Assembly (NCBI GenBank): GCA_023473665.1
Contig: JAMCYM010000002.1
Span: forward strand, 62,001 to 126,000
DNA length: 64,000 nucleotides
Direction of reading: 5' to 3'
Source of the DNA: Candidatus Marsarchaeota archaeon
Lineage (GTDB): Archaea > Micrarchaeota > Micrarchaeia > Micrarchaeales > Micrarchaeaceae
Positions 31,601-40,025 of the stretch are shown here, piece by piece (the stretch's first letter is position 1; every line of letters starts with the position of its first letter). A program made the position numbers and the translations under genes. The notes beneath the pieces were generated by a model. That model made no database searches. It saw only the letters and a program-made list of their open reading frames with translations, and was not told the DNA's origin.

Positions 31601-33484
31601 ATGAAATCACCATACACAAAGATATTGAATGAGATAACGGCGCTGCTAGAGAACGCGCTGAAAGATTGCGGCTACTCTTGCGATGTCGCTCCTACCATTG
31701 ACGTATCGAGGGGCTTCGGCGACATAGCGTCGACGTGCGCGCTGAAGATAGCAAAGCAGATGTCCCTCAGCGCAGTTGACGTGGCAGGTAAAATAGCAGC
31801 AAAGCTGCAGAAAGGCAGGTACATAGAAAACGTCACGACCGAGAACGGATTTGTCAACATAAAGCTCAACAGGGACGAGGTCTCAGGGCTCCTAATGTCG
31901 ACCATACGGGCAGAGCGCGAAGCCTACATCAGATCAGGCATTGGTGCGGGCAAGCGCACCATAAGCGAATACATAAGCGCTAACCCTATACATCCCCTCC
32001 ATGTCGGCCAGGTGAGGAGCGCACTGCTTGGAGATGTCGTGTCCAACCTATATTGGGCCTGTGGCTACACTGTCGAACGCGAAAATTACATAGACGATTT
32101 GGGCCGCCAGGCGGCCCAAGTGGTATGGGGCAGCGCGCACCTTGAGCTAATAGGCGTTGGGCAGCAGAGCGGCGAGAAGTACGACCACTATCTGGGCAAA
32201 ATATACGTGGCAGTGAACGAGTACGCCAGGAGCCACGACATAGAGAATGAGATAAGCAACACAATACTGCTGATGGAGCAGGATGGCACCTACGAGTCAA
32301 AGTTCCTTGGGGAGATGGTAGAGCAGTTCATAAATGCAGAGTACGCCACAGCGTTCGGTCTTGGGGTATATCAGGACGTGCTTGTGTGGGAGAGCGACAT
32401 AGTGCGCAACAAGCTTCTGGAAAAGTCAATGGAGATGCTTGACAAGAAAGGCGTCGCTAAGAAAGTGTCCGACGGCAAGTATGCGGGCTGCACGGTAATA
32501 GACTTCAAGGACGTGAAGGACCTGCCGCAAGAGTTCTTGAACCTCAAAGAAGACATGAAGGTGCTGATACGCAGCAATGGCACGCCCAACTATGTGGCTA
32601 AGGATATAGCTTTCCACCTGTGGAAATTCGGGCTCCTCCCAAATACGTTCAGATACAAGGAATTCATACACGCCCAGCCGAACGGCAAGCCGCTGTACAC
32701 CACAGCACAAGAAGGCGAGCCGATGGACTTCGGCAATGCAGACATAACGATCAACTCTATAGACGTGAGGCAGAGCTACGAGCAGTCGCTAGTGAAGCTG
32801 TCGCTCGATGCCCTTGGCTACCCAGACAAGGCGGCTGGCTTCCGGCACCTCTCATACGGCGTCGTGGAGCTGGAAGGCTCGGTAGCGCTTGCCGGCAGGA
32901 AGGGCACATGGCAGGGCTACACGGCCGACGACCTGGTGCGGGAAGCGCAGGAAAAGGCCAAGACCCTGATAGGCACAAGATTCCAGCTTGGCGAGGATGA
33001 GCGAGAGAAGATAGCCAAGGATGTAGCGGTGGCCGCGATAAGGTTCGAGTTCCTGAAGCTGTCGCAGGAGAAGAAGCTGGTTTTTTCGTGGGAACGCGCA
33101 TTGAACTTCGAGGGCGCGTCTGGACCGTACTGCCAGTACATGTTCGCACGTGCAGCGCGCATACTGGAGAGCGCTGGAGCCATTGAAACGAATCCAGGCT
33201 CGAAAATCTCGCTGCCGAGTGAAATAGAGTTCAGCGTAGTGAAGCTTCTGACGCGGGCGCAGAACGTGGTGGAGAAGGCGTGCATAGAGACGAAGCCGAA
33301 CGTGATCATCGATTACATAACAGACTTGGCCGTAGAGTTTGCCAAGTTCTATGAGCAGAAGCCGGTATTGAAGGCCGAATCAGAGACAGAGCGCAGCTCA
33401 AGGCTTGCGCTTGTCGGAGCCTTCAAGCTGGTGATGGACAGCATGCTAAGGATATGCGGCATAACGCCTATAGAGCGGATGTGA
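31601..33484 (+). CDS. argS: Arginyl-tRNA synthetase
   Basis: This class I synthetase charges tRNA-Arg. An N-terminal additional domain (residues 1-110) precedes the Rossmann core with the HIGH-like HPLHVGQ in ANPIHPLHVGQVRSALLGD. The C-terminal DALR anticodon-binding domain shows SGPYCQYMFARAARIL and ends RICGITPIERM. The ATG at 31601 is used; a TTG at 31586 overlapping the preceding stop is possible. tRNA-Arg(CCU) lies 55 bases downstream with its own TATA box. No classic KMSK is evident, as in many ArgRS enzymes. Confidence 0.96.
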   Translation: MKSPYTKILNEITALLENALKDCGYSCDVAPTIDVSRGFGDIASTCALKIAKQMSLSAVDVAGKIAAKLQKGRYIENVTTENGFVNIKLNRDEVSGLLMSTIRAEREAYIRSGIGAGKRTISEYISANPIHPLHVGQVRSALLGDVVSNLYWACGYTVERENYIDDLGRQAAQVVWGSAHLELIGVGQQSGEKYDHYLGKIYVAVNEYARSHDIENEISNTILLMEQDGTYESKFLGEMVEQFINAEYATAFGLGVYQDVLVWESDIVRNKLLEKSMEMLDKKGVAKKVSDGKYAGCTVIDFKDVKDLPQEFLNLKEDMKVLIRSNGTPNYVAKDIAFHLWKFGLLPNTFRYKEFIHAQPNGKPLYTTAQEGEPMDFGNADITINSIDVRQSYEQSLVKLSLDALGYPDKAAGFRHLSYGVVELEGSVALAGRKGTWQGYTADDLVREAQEKAKTLIGTRFQLGEDEREKIAKDVAVAAIRFEFLKLSQEKKLVFSWERALNFEGASGPYCQYMFARAARILESAGAIETNPGSKISLPSEIEFSVVKLLTRAQNVVEKACIETKPNVIIDYITDLAVEFAKFYEQKPVLKAESETERSSRLALVGAFKLVMDSMLRICGITPIERM

Positions 33485-33539
33485 TTGCGTCACAGCAAAA
33501 CTTTATAAAATGCCGAGTGGAATTAATGTCTGCTTATGT

Positions 33540-33614
33540 GGGCCCGTAGCTCAGCTTGGATAGAGCGACGTCCTCCTAAGACGAAGGTCGCGGATTCAAA
33601 TTCCGCCGGGCCCG
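33540..33614 (+). tRNA. tRNA-Arg (anticodon CCU)
   Basis: GGGCCCG pairs with CGGGCCC. The D arm is GCTC/GAGC, the anticodon loop is CTCCTAA with anticodon CCT, and the T arm is GCGGA-TTCAAAT-TCCGC. The discriminator is G, and CCA is not encoded. The first pair of the anticodon stem is an A-A mismatch. A TATA-like sequence (CTTTATAAAA) lies at about 33501-33510, at the right distance for a tRNA promoter. Confidence 0.95.
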
Positions 33615-33632
33615 CTTAAGCACGGTGGTATA

Positions 33633-34673
33633 ATGGAGAAGAGAACAAAGCAGGCAGACAATCAGGCGAAGAAGCAGGAGCCGGTATTTTTGGTTAAGCC
33701 GGCCTCGAGGCTCGGCGGCCTTGACTACCTGCACGTCTCGCTGATTGCGCTGGTCGTGATACTGGTGGCGCTCGCGTTCGTGCTCTCCAACTTCAGGAGT
33801 ACGGTAGTATGTGCATCAGGCGAGCTGAACGGCACGTGCGTCACCCCTGCGCACAACGCCTCGCAGGCGAGTTTGGCTGCAGACCGCGTGCTGGCCGCAT
33901 ACGCAACGGTCAATTCCACGCTCGCGCTGCTGCCGTATTACTCGTTCGTCAACCAGTCATCAGTCTCGTACATTGCGAACCGCGCCGAATGGCTTGTCGT
34001 CATACCATACCTAGACCCGTTCACCGATGAAACGTTCAACGTGTCCATGCTGCTATATGACTCTAACCTGACGCTCGTGCAGCCTTTCATCCAGACAATA
34101 AAGCCGCTGCTATACTCCAACAACAGCGTCGTAGCTCCCGGTGTAATCGGATTAAGCGGCAAGAGCTACTGCTCATACAAGCCTCCAATACCCGTCTACC
34201 TGATGGTTGACCCGTATGCGCCAGGCTCTATGGCCAGCATAATGCAGGCGATAAACGTATCGAAGCTCAACCCCGAAGTCAACGTGAGCTACGATTTCCT
34301 GTTCTCGTCATACGCGATAAGCAAGTACGGTGCGTACGGAGTAAACGCAACGCAGCTGCTCGGCGGCTACCTTGCTTGCGCTTCGGTGCAGCCGAAGTTC
34401 GAACAGTTCATCAGTAATCTGAGCACCGTCTATTCCGGCGAGCCGCCCGGCGCCATGCTGCTCTCCCAGATCGCCAGCTCGTCCGGGCTGAACATGTCGG
34501 CATTCAACCTATGCATGGCCAACATAGCTCCCGCACTGGTGCACCAGGAGCAGCTGGCCAGCTTCTACAACGTAACTGCCACGCCGAGCTACATAGTCAA
34601 CTGCAAGTACTCTACCATACCGCAGAGGCTTAACACCACCATCGGCTATGCCCTGAAGCAGCTGGGATCCTGA
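33633..34673 (+). CDS. Membrane-anchored, DsbA-like thioredoxin-fold protein without active-site cysteines
   Basis: A basic cytosolic N-terminus and one transmembrane helix (residues 33-51) anchor a 290-residue extracytoplasmic domain with more than ten N-X-S/T sequons. The C-terminal part follows the DsbA/thioredoxin layout: the strand PVYLMVDPYAPGSM where the CxxC would be, and the cis-Pro loop FYNVTATPSYIVN near residue 318. Both active-site Cys positions are Ala and Ser (DPYAPGS, residues 193-199), so it is unlikely to be an oxidoreductase. Other Cys (60, 69, 180, 249, 294, 324) may form structural disulfides. GGTGGTATA precedes the ATG. Confidence 0.7.
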   Translation: MEKRTKQADNQAKKQEPVFLVKPASRLGGLDYLHVSLIALVVILVALAFVLSNFRSTVVCASGELNGTCVTPAHNASQASLAADRVLAAYATVNSTLALLPYYSFVNQSSVSYIANRAEWLVVIPYLDPFTDETFNVSMLLYDSNLTLVQPFIQTIKPLLYSNNSVVAPGVIGLSGKSYCSYKPPIPVYLMVDPYAPGSMASIMQAINVSKLNPEVNVSYDFLFSSYAISKYGAYGVNATQLLGGYLACASVQPKFEQFISNLSTVYSGEPPGAMLLSQIASSSGLNMSAFNLCMANIAPALVHQEQLASFYNVTATPSYIVNCKYSTIPQRLNTTIGYALKQLGS

Positions 34674-34677
34674 TCCA

Positions 34678-35154
34678 ATGCATATAATAGTAGGGATAGA
34701 CACCGGGAAGACCTCGGCAATCGCCTGCCTCAACCTTAACGGAAAGCTTGTGCACTCGTCGCACATGGCAGATGCAGGCGTTGGCCGGCTCGTCGAGGCA
34801 ATACGCGCGGTCGGCGTGCCCGACATAATAGCCACTGACAAGCCCGCGTCGACCAGCTTCATAATCAGGAAGGTCAATGCAGCGTTCAATTCGGTGCTCT
34901 ATGCACCCAGAAAGAGCATACCGCTGAGCGAGAAGAAGACCGCCGCCAAGGAGAACAACATAAAGAACCAGCACGAGCGCGATGCCTATGTCGCTGCGAT
35001 TGGCGCATACAACGCCTACGCTAACAAGCTGAAGCAGGCCGAGCGAGCAGCCAAGGAACGGAACTTCGATGACATCGACGCGTTGAAGTCCAAAGTCATC
35101 CACAAATACTCCGTGGACGAGGTAATGATGAATAGGAAGGCGAATAGGCAGTGA
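34678..35154 (+). CDS. DUF460-like RNase H-fold protein
   Basis: The 158-residue protein begins with IIVGIDTGKTSAIACLNLNG, the first strand-turn of the RNase H/RuvC-like fold of archaeal DUF460 proteins, with a conserved Asp. A second acidic strand is IIATDKPAS, and the helix NQHERDAYVAAIGAYNAY carries an Asp in the usual third position. So the set needed for a metal-dependent nuclease seems present, though activity is unproven. Most DUF460 proteins are longer, with a coiled coil and extra domain; this one stops after the nuclease-like part. It starts four bases after the previous gene. Confidence 0.72.
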   Translation: MHIIVGIDTGKTSAIACLNLNGKLVHSSHMADAGVGRLVEAIRAVGVPDIIATDKPASTSFIIRKVNAAFNSVLYAPRKSIPLSEKKTAAKENNIKNQHERDAYVAAIGAYNAYANKLKQAERAAKERNFDDIDALKSKVIHKYSVDEVMMNRKANRQ

Positions 35155-35213
35155 CGCAACTAATTAAATGCTTTTCATCCATTTAATCGGGACCATTACT
35201 TCACGGCGATGTT

Positions 35214-36005
35214 TTGCAAAAACTCAAGGAGAGGCCTGCCCCGAAATCCCGCTCTAACACTGTGCGTGCCCGCCGCGTGCTCTTCAGAGTCAATCTGCTC
35301 TCTATAAAATCGATGCTGTTTGCCATAGATTATGCGCTCAATGAAGCGCCAACCATGTTCGCCAAAGAGCAGGAAAGGGTGGAGCGCGACAAGCGTAGGC
35401 TGGCGCGCCACATGAGGGCGCTTCGCACGCTTGCAGATAATCACTACGCATCGCGGCACGTCAGCCCCACTGATTCATACAGGGCCATACGGACAAGCAT
35501 AACCGCATACGTGAACCTCTTCTATGATGCGAACCCCTCGGAGCTGGACGTCTACATAGCGAAGTGCAAGGCATCGGGGCCAGGTAAGAGACTCAAGCCA
35601 GAGCAGAACATGCTGCTCATACCGGCCCTTATGGCCAGCGCAGGGAAACCAAAGAGTGCTGCAATATCGATGCTGCTGTCAGGCGTTTACAAGAAGCCAT
35701 TCAAGGCCCTATACGATTCAAGCAAGGCCTCGTTGCACATGGAGTTCTTCAAGCGCTCCATAGCAATAGCCAACGCGCCCAAGGCTTCGCTTGAAAGCTT
35801 CTCGCAGACGCTCGACAGGATGTCGGCGCTGATAAAGAACATAGACGGACAAGACATACGCCCAGAGGATGACGATGCGAGCAAAGAGGAATTCATGGAG
35901 CAGCTTCTCAAGCTCAATGACGAGACTGGCATAGACACAATGTCGCTTCTCGAGGAAAAGCTTATGCCGTACGAGTCTGCGAACAGGCGCGTGATTAGGA
36001 AGTGA
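35214..36005 (+). CDS. Uncharacterised basic helical protein
   Basis: I do not recognise this 263-residue protein. It is predicted mostly helical, Lys/Arg-rich in the first 75 residues and acidic near residues 215-240 (IRPEDDDASKEEFMEQLL). There is no signal peptide or membrane helix. The frame opens with a TTG at 35214 preceded by GGCGAT; an internal ATG at codon 34 is an alternative. Codon use resembles its neighbours, so it is likely a real gene. It lies between the DUF460-like gene and tRNA-Glu. Confidence 0.65.
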   Translation: MQKLKERPAPKSRSNTVRARRVLFRVNLLSIKSMLFAIDYALNEAPTMFAKEQERVERDKRRLARHMRALRTLADNHYASRHVSPTDSYRAIRTSITAYVNLFYDANPSELDVYIAKCKASGPGKRLKPEQNMLLIPALMASAGKPKSAAISMLLSGVYKKPFKALYDSSKASLHMEFFKRSIAIANAPKASLESFSQTLDRMSALIKNIDGQDIRPEDDDASKEEFMEQLLKLNDETGIDTMSLLEEKLMPYESANRRVIRK

Positions 36006-36053
36006 ATGCCGTTCCTCACTAATAAATATGTTGCTGGCAAATAGAAGTGTGCA

Positions 36054-36128
36054 GCTCCTATCGTCTAGCCCGGTCAAGGACACGGCCCTCTCAAGGCTGA
36101 AACCCGAGTTCAAATCTCGGTGGGAGCA
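36054..36128 (+). tRNA. tRNA-Glu (anticodon CUC)
   Basis: GCTCCTA pairs with TGGGAGC (one G-U pair). The D arm is GTCT/GGAC, the anticodon loop is CTCTCAA with anticodon CTC, and the T arm is CCGAG-TTCAAAT-CTCGG. The discriminator is A, and CCA is not encoded. The last four bases (AGCA) begin a 15-base sequence repeated about 0.9 kb downstream, beyond an AT-rich epimerase gene. Confidence 0.95.
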
Positions 36129-36139
36129 TCGAGTTAATG
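36125..36139 (+). repeat. 15-bp direct repeat, copy 1 (attachment-site-like, at tRNA-Glu 3' end)
   Basis: AGCATCGAGTTAATG starts within the last four bases of tRNA-Glu and recurs exactly at 37013-37027. The two copies bracket the AT-richer epimerase gene. This matches the layout left by integration at a tRNA 3' end, although the tRNA part is short. Confidence 0.6.
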
Positions 36140-36218
36140 GGTTATATACAGTTAAGGAAACATCCACCAAAAACAACATTTTAGCTAATTATTTAGCCTT
36201 TCATGATAAAAGGTAAGT

Positions 36219-36923
36219 ATGCGGATCTTCGTAACAGGCAGCAACGGATACATAGGCAGTGAATTCATAAAGCATGCTTCAATTAACAAAGAATTGGAAA
36301 TAGTAGGGTACGACCTTAAAAATGGGCAGGACGTCCTAGACTACGGTGGATTGAAAAAAGCAATGAAAGGCTCTGATGTTGTGGTGCATTTGGCCGCAAT
36401 ACGCGGACCGGATCCTGACAAGACATTTTCAGAGTATTTTAAAGTAAATTGCGAAGGCGCATTTAACGTTGCGCATGCAGCACTGGAAAATAAAGTAAAA
36501 CGGTTGGTATATTCAAGTTCAACTTCTTATTATGGCCTTGAACGCGGGATTCCTTTTGTGAAGCCTATAAAAGAAGGGAATCCTATAATTACGCAGCATG
36601 TCAAGCCCCAGGACCTGAATTGCAGGGACTGCGACATAGCCTATTCTACGAGCAAGGTGATAGCCGAACAAATCCTTGCGAATTTTGGATTGATGAAAAA
36701 GCTTGATGTGATAATACTAAGATTCGGGCCGATAGGTGGAAGACCGGGGGAACGATGGGAACTTGACGGGATAAGTCTAAAGATAGAAAATTCGGCGAAG
36801 GCGCTAGAGCTTGCGGTGAGACTCAATAGAAAGCTCTGGTATGAAGTGTTTACTATTACAGACGCAGTCCCAAACGTAGACCTGTCGAAAGCAAGAAGCA
36901 TATTGGGTTACAACCCTGTATAA
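36219..36923 (+). CDS. NAD-dependent epimerase/dehydratase (extended SDR), probably acquired
   Basis: This 234-residue nucleotide-sugar epimerase or dehydratase-like protein has the Rossmann motif TGSNGYIGSEF at residue 7, a conserved region VVVHLAAIRGPD, and the catalytic YSTSK (Tyr-x-x-x-Lys). The predicted catalytic Ser lies in YSSSTSYYG. At 234 residues it is short for the family (usually 300 or more), with a reduced C-terminal substrate domain. Codons are AT-richer (AAA, AAT, TTT, ATT) than in all neighbours, and the gene is bounded by direct repeats next to a tRNA. The ATG at 36219 follows AAAGGTAAGT. The substrate is unknown; UDP- or dTDP-sugar is likely. Confidence 0.85.
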   Translation: MRIFVTGSNGYIGSEFIKHASINKELEIVGYDLKNGQDVLDYGGLKKAMKGSDVVVHLAAIRGPDPDKTFSEYFKVNCEGAFNVAHAALENKVKRLVYSSSTSYYGLERGIPFVKPIKEGNPIITQHVKPQDLNCRDCDIAYSTSKVIAEQILANFGLMKKLDVIILRFGPIGGRPGERWELDGISLKIENSAKALELAVRLNRKLWYEVFTITDAVPNVDLSKARSILGYNPV

Positions 36924-37012
36924 AAATTGAAATGAAATAAAAATAGTAGGAAAAGGCACCCATTGACCTCAACCTAACTAGAATCGATTTTCTATGACTT
37001 ATATATAACCCC

Positions 37013-37027
37013 AGCATCGAGTTAATG
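37013..37027 (+). repeat. 15-bp direct repeat, copy 2
   Basis: This is an exact second copy of AGCATCGAGTTAATG, following an AT-rich segment (ATATATAACC). Beyond it, base composition returns towards that of the backbone. It marks the likely right edge of the epimerase cassette. Confidence 0.6.
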
Positions 37028-37090
37028 CAATATTGCAGAAGATTCATTCTCATGCAAAGCAGACGTATGCAAGCATGTCGAAGTGCGGCA

Positions 37091-37540
37091 TCATTCGCTC
37101 GACTTGAAGAACAGCCAATTGCTCTTTGAGCCGCTGAACGAAGCCTTGACCAGTATGTATTTGCCCTTGAGCTTCTTGCCTTTCAGGTTCACAACAATCT
37201 TGTTTTCGCTTCTCTCCAGCGTCTCGAACGTGCCGGTGTCCCATATCTTTACTACGCCTGCGCCATAGTTGCCCTTCGGTATTGTGCCTTCCCACAAGCC
37301 GTAGAGAAGCGGATGCGGCTCTACCTGCACTGCGAGCCTTTTCACGCCTTCTTCGGCAGGCGGTTCCTTCGGAAGCGCCCAGCTTTCGAGCACGCCGTCG
37401 AACTCCAGTCTGAGGTCCCAGTGCAGCCTTGTGGCGTGGTGCTCGTGTATTACGTACAGCGGCCGCGGAAACTTCTTGCCTTTCAGTTTCGGCAGTATCT
37501 TGTCGTAGAAACTCTTGCTTGCCTCCTCAGTTTGTGGCAT
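37091..37540 (-). CDS. Stand-alone LigD-type 3'-phosphoesterase domain protein
   Basis: The 149-residue protein matches the phosphoesterase (PE) domain of bacterial DNA ligase D, which trims 3'-phosphates and 3'-ribonucleotides at DNA ends. The signature YVIHEHHATRLHWDLRLE carries the metal-binding His residues and the catalytic Arg and Asp. Further conserved segments are GVLESWALPKEPP, HPLLYGLWEGTIPKGNYGAG, and the C-terminal W-x-x-x-K ending. No ligase or polymerase domain is attached, as in some archaeal homologues. It converges with no gene and precedes tRNA-Thr on the same strand. Confidence 0.93.
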   Translation of the reverse strand: MPQTEEASKSFYDKILPKLKGKKFPRPLYVIHEHHATRLHWDLRLEFDGVLESWALPKEPPAEEGVKRLAVQVEPHPLLYGLWEGTIPKGNYGAGVVKIWDTGTFETLERSENKIVVNLKGKKLKGKYILVKASFSGSKSNWLFFKSSE

Positions 37541-37561
37541 CTAAGCACCGCAGTATGCCAA

Positions 37562-37633
37562 AGCCTCAGGAGGGATTTGAACCCTCGGCTTCCAGTTTAC
37601 AAAACTGGCACTCTACCACTGAGTTACTGAGGC
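37562..37633 (-). tRNA. tRNA-Thr (anticodon UGU)
   Basis: GCCTCAG pairs with CTGAGGC, the anticodon arm is CCAGT-TTTGTAA-ACTGG with anticodon TGT, and the T arm is GAGGG-TTCAAAT-CCCTC. The discriminator is T; CCA is not encoded and no intron is present. Confidence 0.96.
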
Positions 37634-37691
37634 GCAATACGCTTAAACAATAGCCTGTAGCATATATAAAATTGCATGCAGCACGCAGCCT

Positions 37692-38807
37692 TCAATCCCT
37701 TACCATGAAGTCATCGAGCCTGCCCTTTATCATTTCCCTGTTGCGTCTGTGCTGCTCCAGGAACGCGTTTATGCGCTTCGCCAAATCTGCTTTGTGCTCG
37801 CCAGCGAGCATCGTGCCGTTTCTTTCAGCATCGAAAATCGCTTCGAGCTTCTTGTCGTCAGGCTCGAACATATACTTGTAGTTTTGGCACACGACGCACT
37901 TTTCAGGGTCGCCCCCATGCTTCCTCTGCAGCTCTGCCGTGGCCTGCTGGCCTGTGAACATTTTGTTGACCTTCTTCCTCACGGTCTCCTCGGTGTCATG
38001 CAGGTATATTGTGTCGCTCGCTGTGCTCGCCGACATCTTTGCACCGCCACTAACTCCTGGCAGGAACTTCGCCTCTATTATCGCTGGCTTGTAGTAGCCA
38101 AGTTTTCCTATCACGTCCCTAGCTATCCTGAAGTGCACGTCTTGGTCAACGGCCAAAGGTATCAGGCATGGCACGTTGTGACCCTCTTCCACGCTCTTGA
38201 GGAACGCGGGTACAGCCTGCATGCTGGTGTAGAATATCCAACCTATATTGGCTTCGTTCGTCATGCCGAACGCGTCCTTCACCATCGAGAAAGTTATGCG
38301 CTTCGCGACGCGGACCGCATTCTTGTACATCGTCTTCGCGTATTCAGTGTCAAGAAAGATTTTCGTCCTCTTCGGATTGAAGCCGAGGGCCGCGATGTTC
38401 AGTGCAGCGTCATATGAGAGTCTGTGGACCTCGTCAAGCGGCACGCCCCTAGCCAGGAATTTCTCCTCGTCAGGTATCTGTATGTACGCCTCGGCGTCGA
38501 ATTTCTCCTGCAGCCACTGTGTCAGCATGAACGGTACGAGATGCCCGATGGTCATCGGTCCGGAGGGCGCTATGCCTGTGTATAAGTAGAACTTATTGCC
38601 TTTCTCGTATTCGTCAAGAAGCCAGTCGAGCTCTCTATGGGCGTAGTATATGTGCCTGCGTATCATGAAGTGCAATTCGCCTGTGTGCTTCTTGATGCGC
38701 TTTTCAAGCTCTTCATCTATAATCTTGAGCCCGAAGCGCTTCGCAAGTATGTCGTAGTCTATACGACCCTCTACCTTGTAGGGCGTCACGCTGAAATCGC
38801 CAGCCAT
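37692..38807 (-). CDS. trpS: Tryptophanyl-tRNA synthetase
   Basis: This class I synthetase charges tRNA-Trp. The HIGH-like motif is in TGIAPSGPMTIGHLVPF (residues 75-91), and the KMSKS-like motif is GGAKMSAST near residue 258. The 371-residue length and the extended N-terminus (VTPYKVEGRIDYDILAKRFG) match archaeal/eukaryotic TrpRS, not the shorter bacterial form. The start is the ATG at 38807. It lies about 50 bases downstream of the CDGSH gene on the same strand. Confidence 0.95.
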   Translation of the reverse strand: MAGDFSVTPYKVEGRIDYDILAKRFGLKIIDEELEKRIKKHTGELHFMIRRHIYYAHRELDWLLDEYEKGNKFYLYTGIAPSGPMTIGHLVPFMLTQWLQEKFDAEAYIQIPDEEKFLARGVPLDEVHRLSYDAALNIAALGFNPKRTKIFLDTEYAKTMYKNAVRVAKRITFSMVKDAFGMTNEANIGWIFYTSMQAVPAFLKSVEEGHNVPCLIPLAVDQDVHFRIARDVIGKLGYYKPAIIEAKFLPGVSGGAKMSASTASDTIYLHDTEETVRKKVNKMFTGQQATAELQRKHGGDPEKCVVCQNYKYMFEPDDKKLEAIFDAERNGTMLAGEHKADLAKRINAFLEQHRRNREMIKGRLDDFMVRD

Positions 38808-38861
38808 TCAATCACAGATAGAGGGACGTCAAAGCTTTATTTGCTTGCGTGCAGCGCCATC

Positions 38862-39140
38862 TTAGCCCTGGTACTCGTTCGGCAGTGCTTCCAGGTTCTC
38901 GATTGCCTGTACTTCCTTCCCATTGCCGTCGATGTCGTAGATGTAGAACTTTCCGGCCTTCTCGTTGCTGGTCTTGGCATGGCTGCCATCGCAGAACGGC
39001 TTGTGCCTTGACAGGCCGCAGGCGCAGAGGTGAACCTCATAGTTCAACAGCTTTTCGTCAGTTGCCAGCTTGGCAAAGCCAGGCGCATCGCGCATCTTTA
39101 CCACAAACGGGTGGTTCCTGTCATGTCTTATGACTCTCAT
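38862..39140 (-). CDS. CDGSH iron-sulfur domain protein
   Basis: CDGSH proteins bind a redox-active 2Fe-2S cluster through three Cys and one His. The motif CACGLSRHKPFCDGSH is complete (C-x-C-x2-S-x3-P-x-C-D-G-S-H). The 92-residue protein carries one such motif plus a short N-terminal strand region (MRVIRHDRNHPFVV) and a C-terminal tail, the layout of type 2-like single-domain members. GTGAT lies four bases before the ATG at 39140, preferred over a GTG at 39149. The cellular role in archaea is unknown; electron or iron-sulfur transfer is likely. Confidence 0.92.
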   Translation of the reverse strand: MRVIRHDRNHPFVVKMRDAPGFAKLATDEKLLNYEVHLCACGLSRHKPFCDGSHAKTSNEKAGKFYIYDIDGNGKEVQAIENLEALPNEYQG

Positions 39141-39211
39141 GCGTATCACATCAACATGTACATCAATATAAATAAATCATGAACCCTCGCATTAATAATC
39201 TGAGTAAATGC

Positions 39212-39613
39212 TCAGTTGCCCCTGTCGATCGTGCTCGTCTTGTAGTTCTTCGGTTTCAGCTCCCCCAATACGTACCTGAACGCGAGCTCCGGGCTGCTTT
39301 TCGCGCCGCAGCTGTATATGTCTATAGTGGCATACGCGCTCTCCGGCCAGGTGTGCAGGGCTATGTGGCTCTCTTCAATGAGCGCAATGACCGAAACGCC
39401 GCCATCTATGCCGTTGTAGCTGTTGAACTTCCTCGTCATAAGCTCCAGGATATGCATGTTGCCTACCTGTGCAGACTTTATCACGATTCTGGTCAGCCTG
39501 TCTAGGTCGCCTATAAGTTTCTCATCAATCCCGTACATGTTAGCATACACGTGCTTGCCTATCACTCTAGGTATCTGTTTTGTCGTCTGTATGGTAATTG
39601 CGTTCTTTGCCAT
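39212..39613 (-). CDS. speD: S-adenosylmethionine decarboxylase proenzyme (pyruvoyl-dependent)
   Basis: SpeD makes decarboxylated SAM for spermidine synthesis. The self-cleavage site that generates the pyruvoyl group lies in IEESHIALHTWPES (Glu-Ser bond). The active-site Cys is in IDIYSCGAKSSPE. The 133-residue length fits the class 1b archaeal/bacterial enzyme. Some archaeal homologues act as arginine decarboxylases, and the sequence alone does not exclude that. An AT-rich 220-base gap separates it from eL40. Confidence 0.9.
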   Translation of the reverse strand: MAKNAITIQTTKQIPRVIGKHVYANMYGIDEKLIGDLDRLTRIVIKSAQVGNMHILELMTRKFNSYNGIDGGVSVIALIEESHIALHTWPESAYATIDIYSCGAKSSPELAFRYVLGELKPKNYKTSTIDRGN

Positions 39614-39840
39614 CTGTGTTCACCTGGGCGTTTGCCCATGATGTTTTCATCAATCAACAAATATTCTTTTAAGCATATGCCCGTGGCGACTTGTACAATA
39701 TGATTCGCGTCTTTATCGCGATGGAAGGCCCATCGATTCGTGGCCATAGTTAGATATTTATTAGTTGTTGCGTCTAATGTATGCTTGATTCATGCTTAAC
39801 GCCTTAATCGGCGGTTCGCCAATGCATTGATGGTGCTTTT

Positions 39841-39993
39841 ATGGGGAAATTTCCGATAGCAGATGCAGCGCAGTCCAAAATTTGGATCTGTAGGCGCTGT
39901 AAGGCCAGAAACAAGGCAGGCAGTACCACATGCAGGAAATGCGGTTACCACGCCCTGAGGCCGAAGCGCAAGAACACGCGCGTGAAGAAGTAA
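39841..39993 (+). CDS. rpl40e: Large-subunit ribosomal protein eL40
   Basis: This 50-residue zinc-finger ribosomal protein starts MGKFPIADAAQSKIWICRRC and continues to the second pair CRKCGYHALRPKRK; Cys17, Cys20, Cys31 and Cys34 bind zinc. The basic tail (RPKRKNTRVKK) and size match archaeal eL40. GGTG lies five bases before the ATG. It begins a short plus-strand operon with the winged-helix gene at 40026 and the gene at 40252. Confidence 0.93.
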   Translation: MGKFPIADAAQSKIWICRRCKARNKAGSTTCRKCGYHALRPKRKNTRVKK

Positions 39994-40025
39994 CGCTGAA
40001 TCTTGTATGAGCGAAAGGTGTCAGT

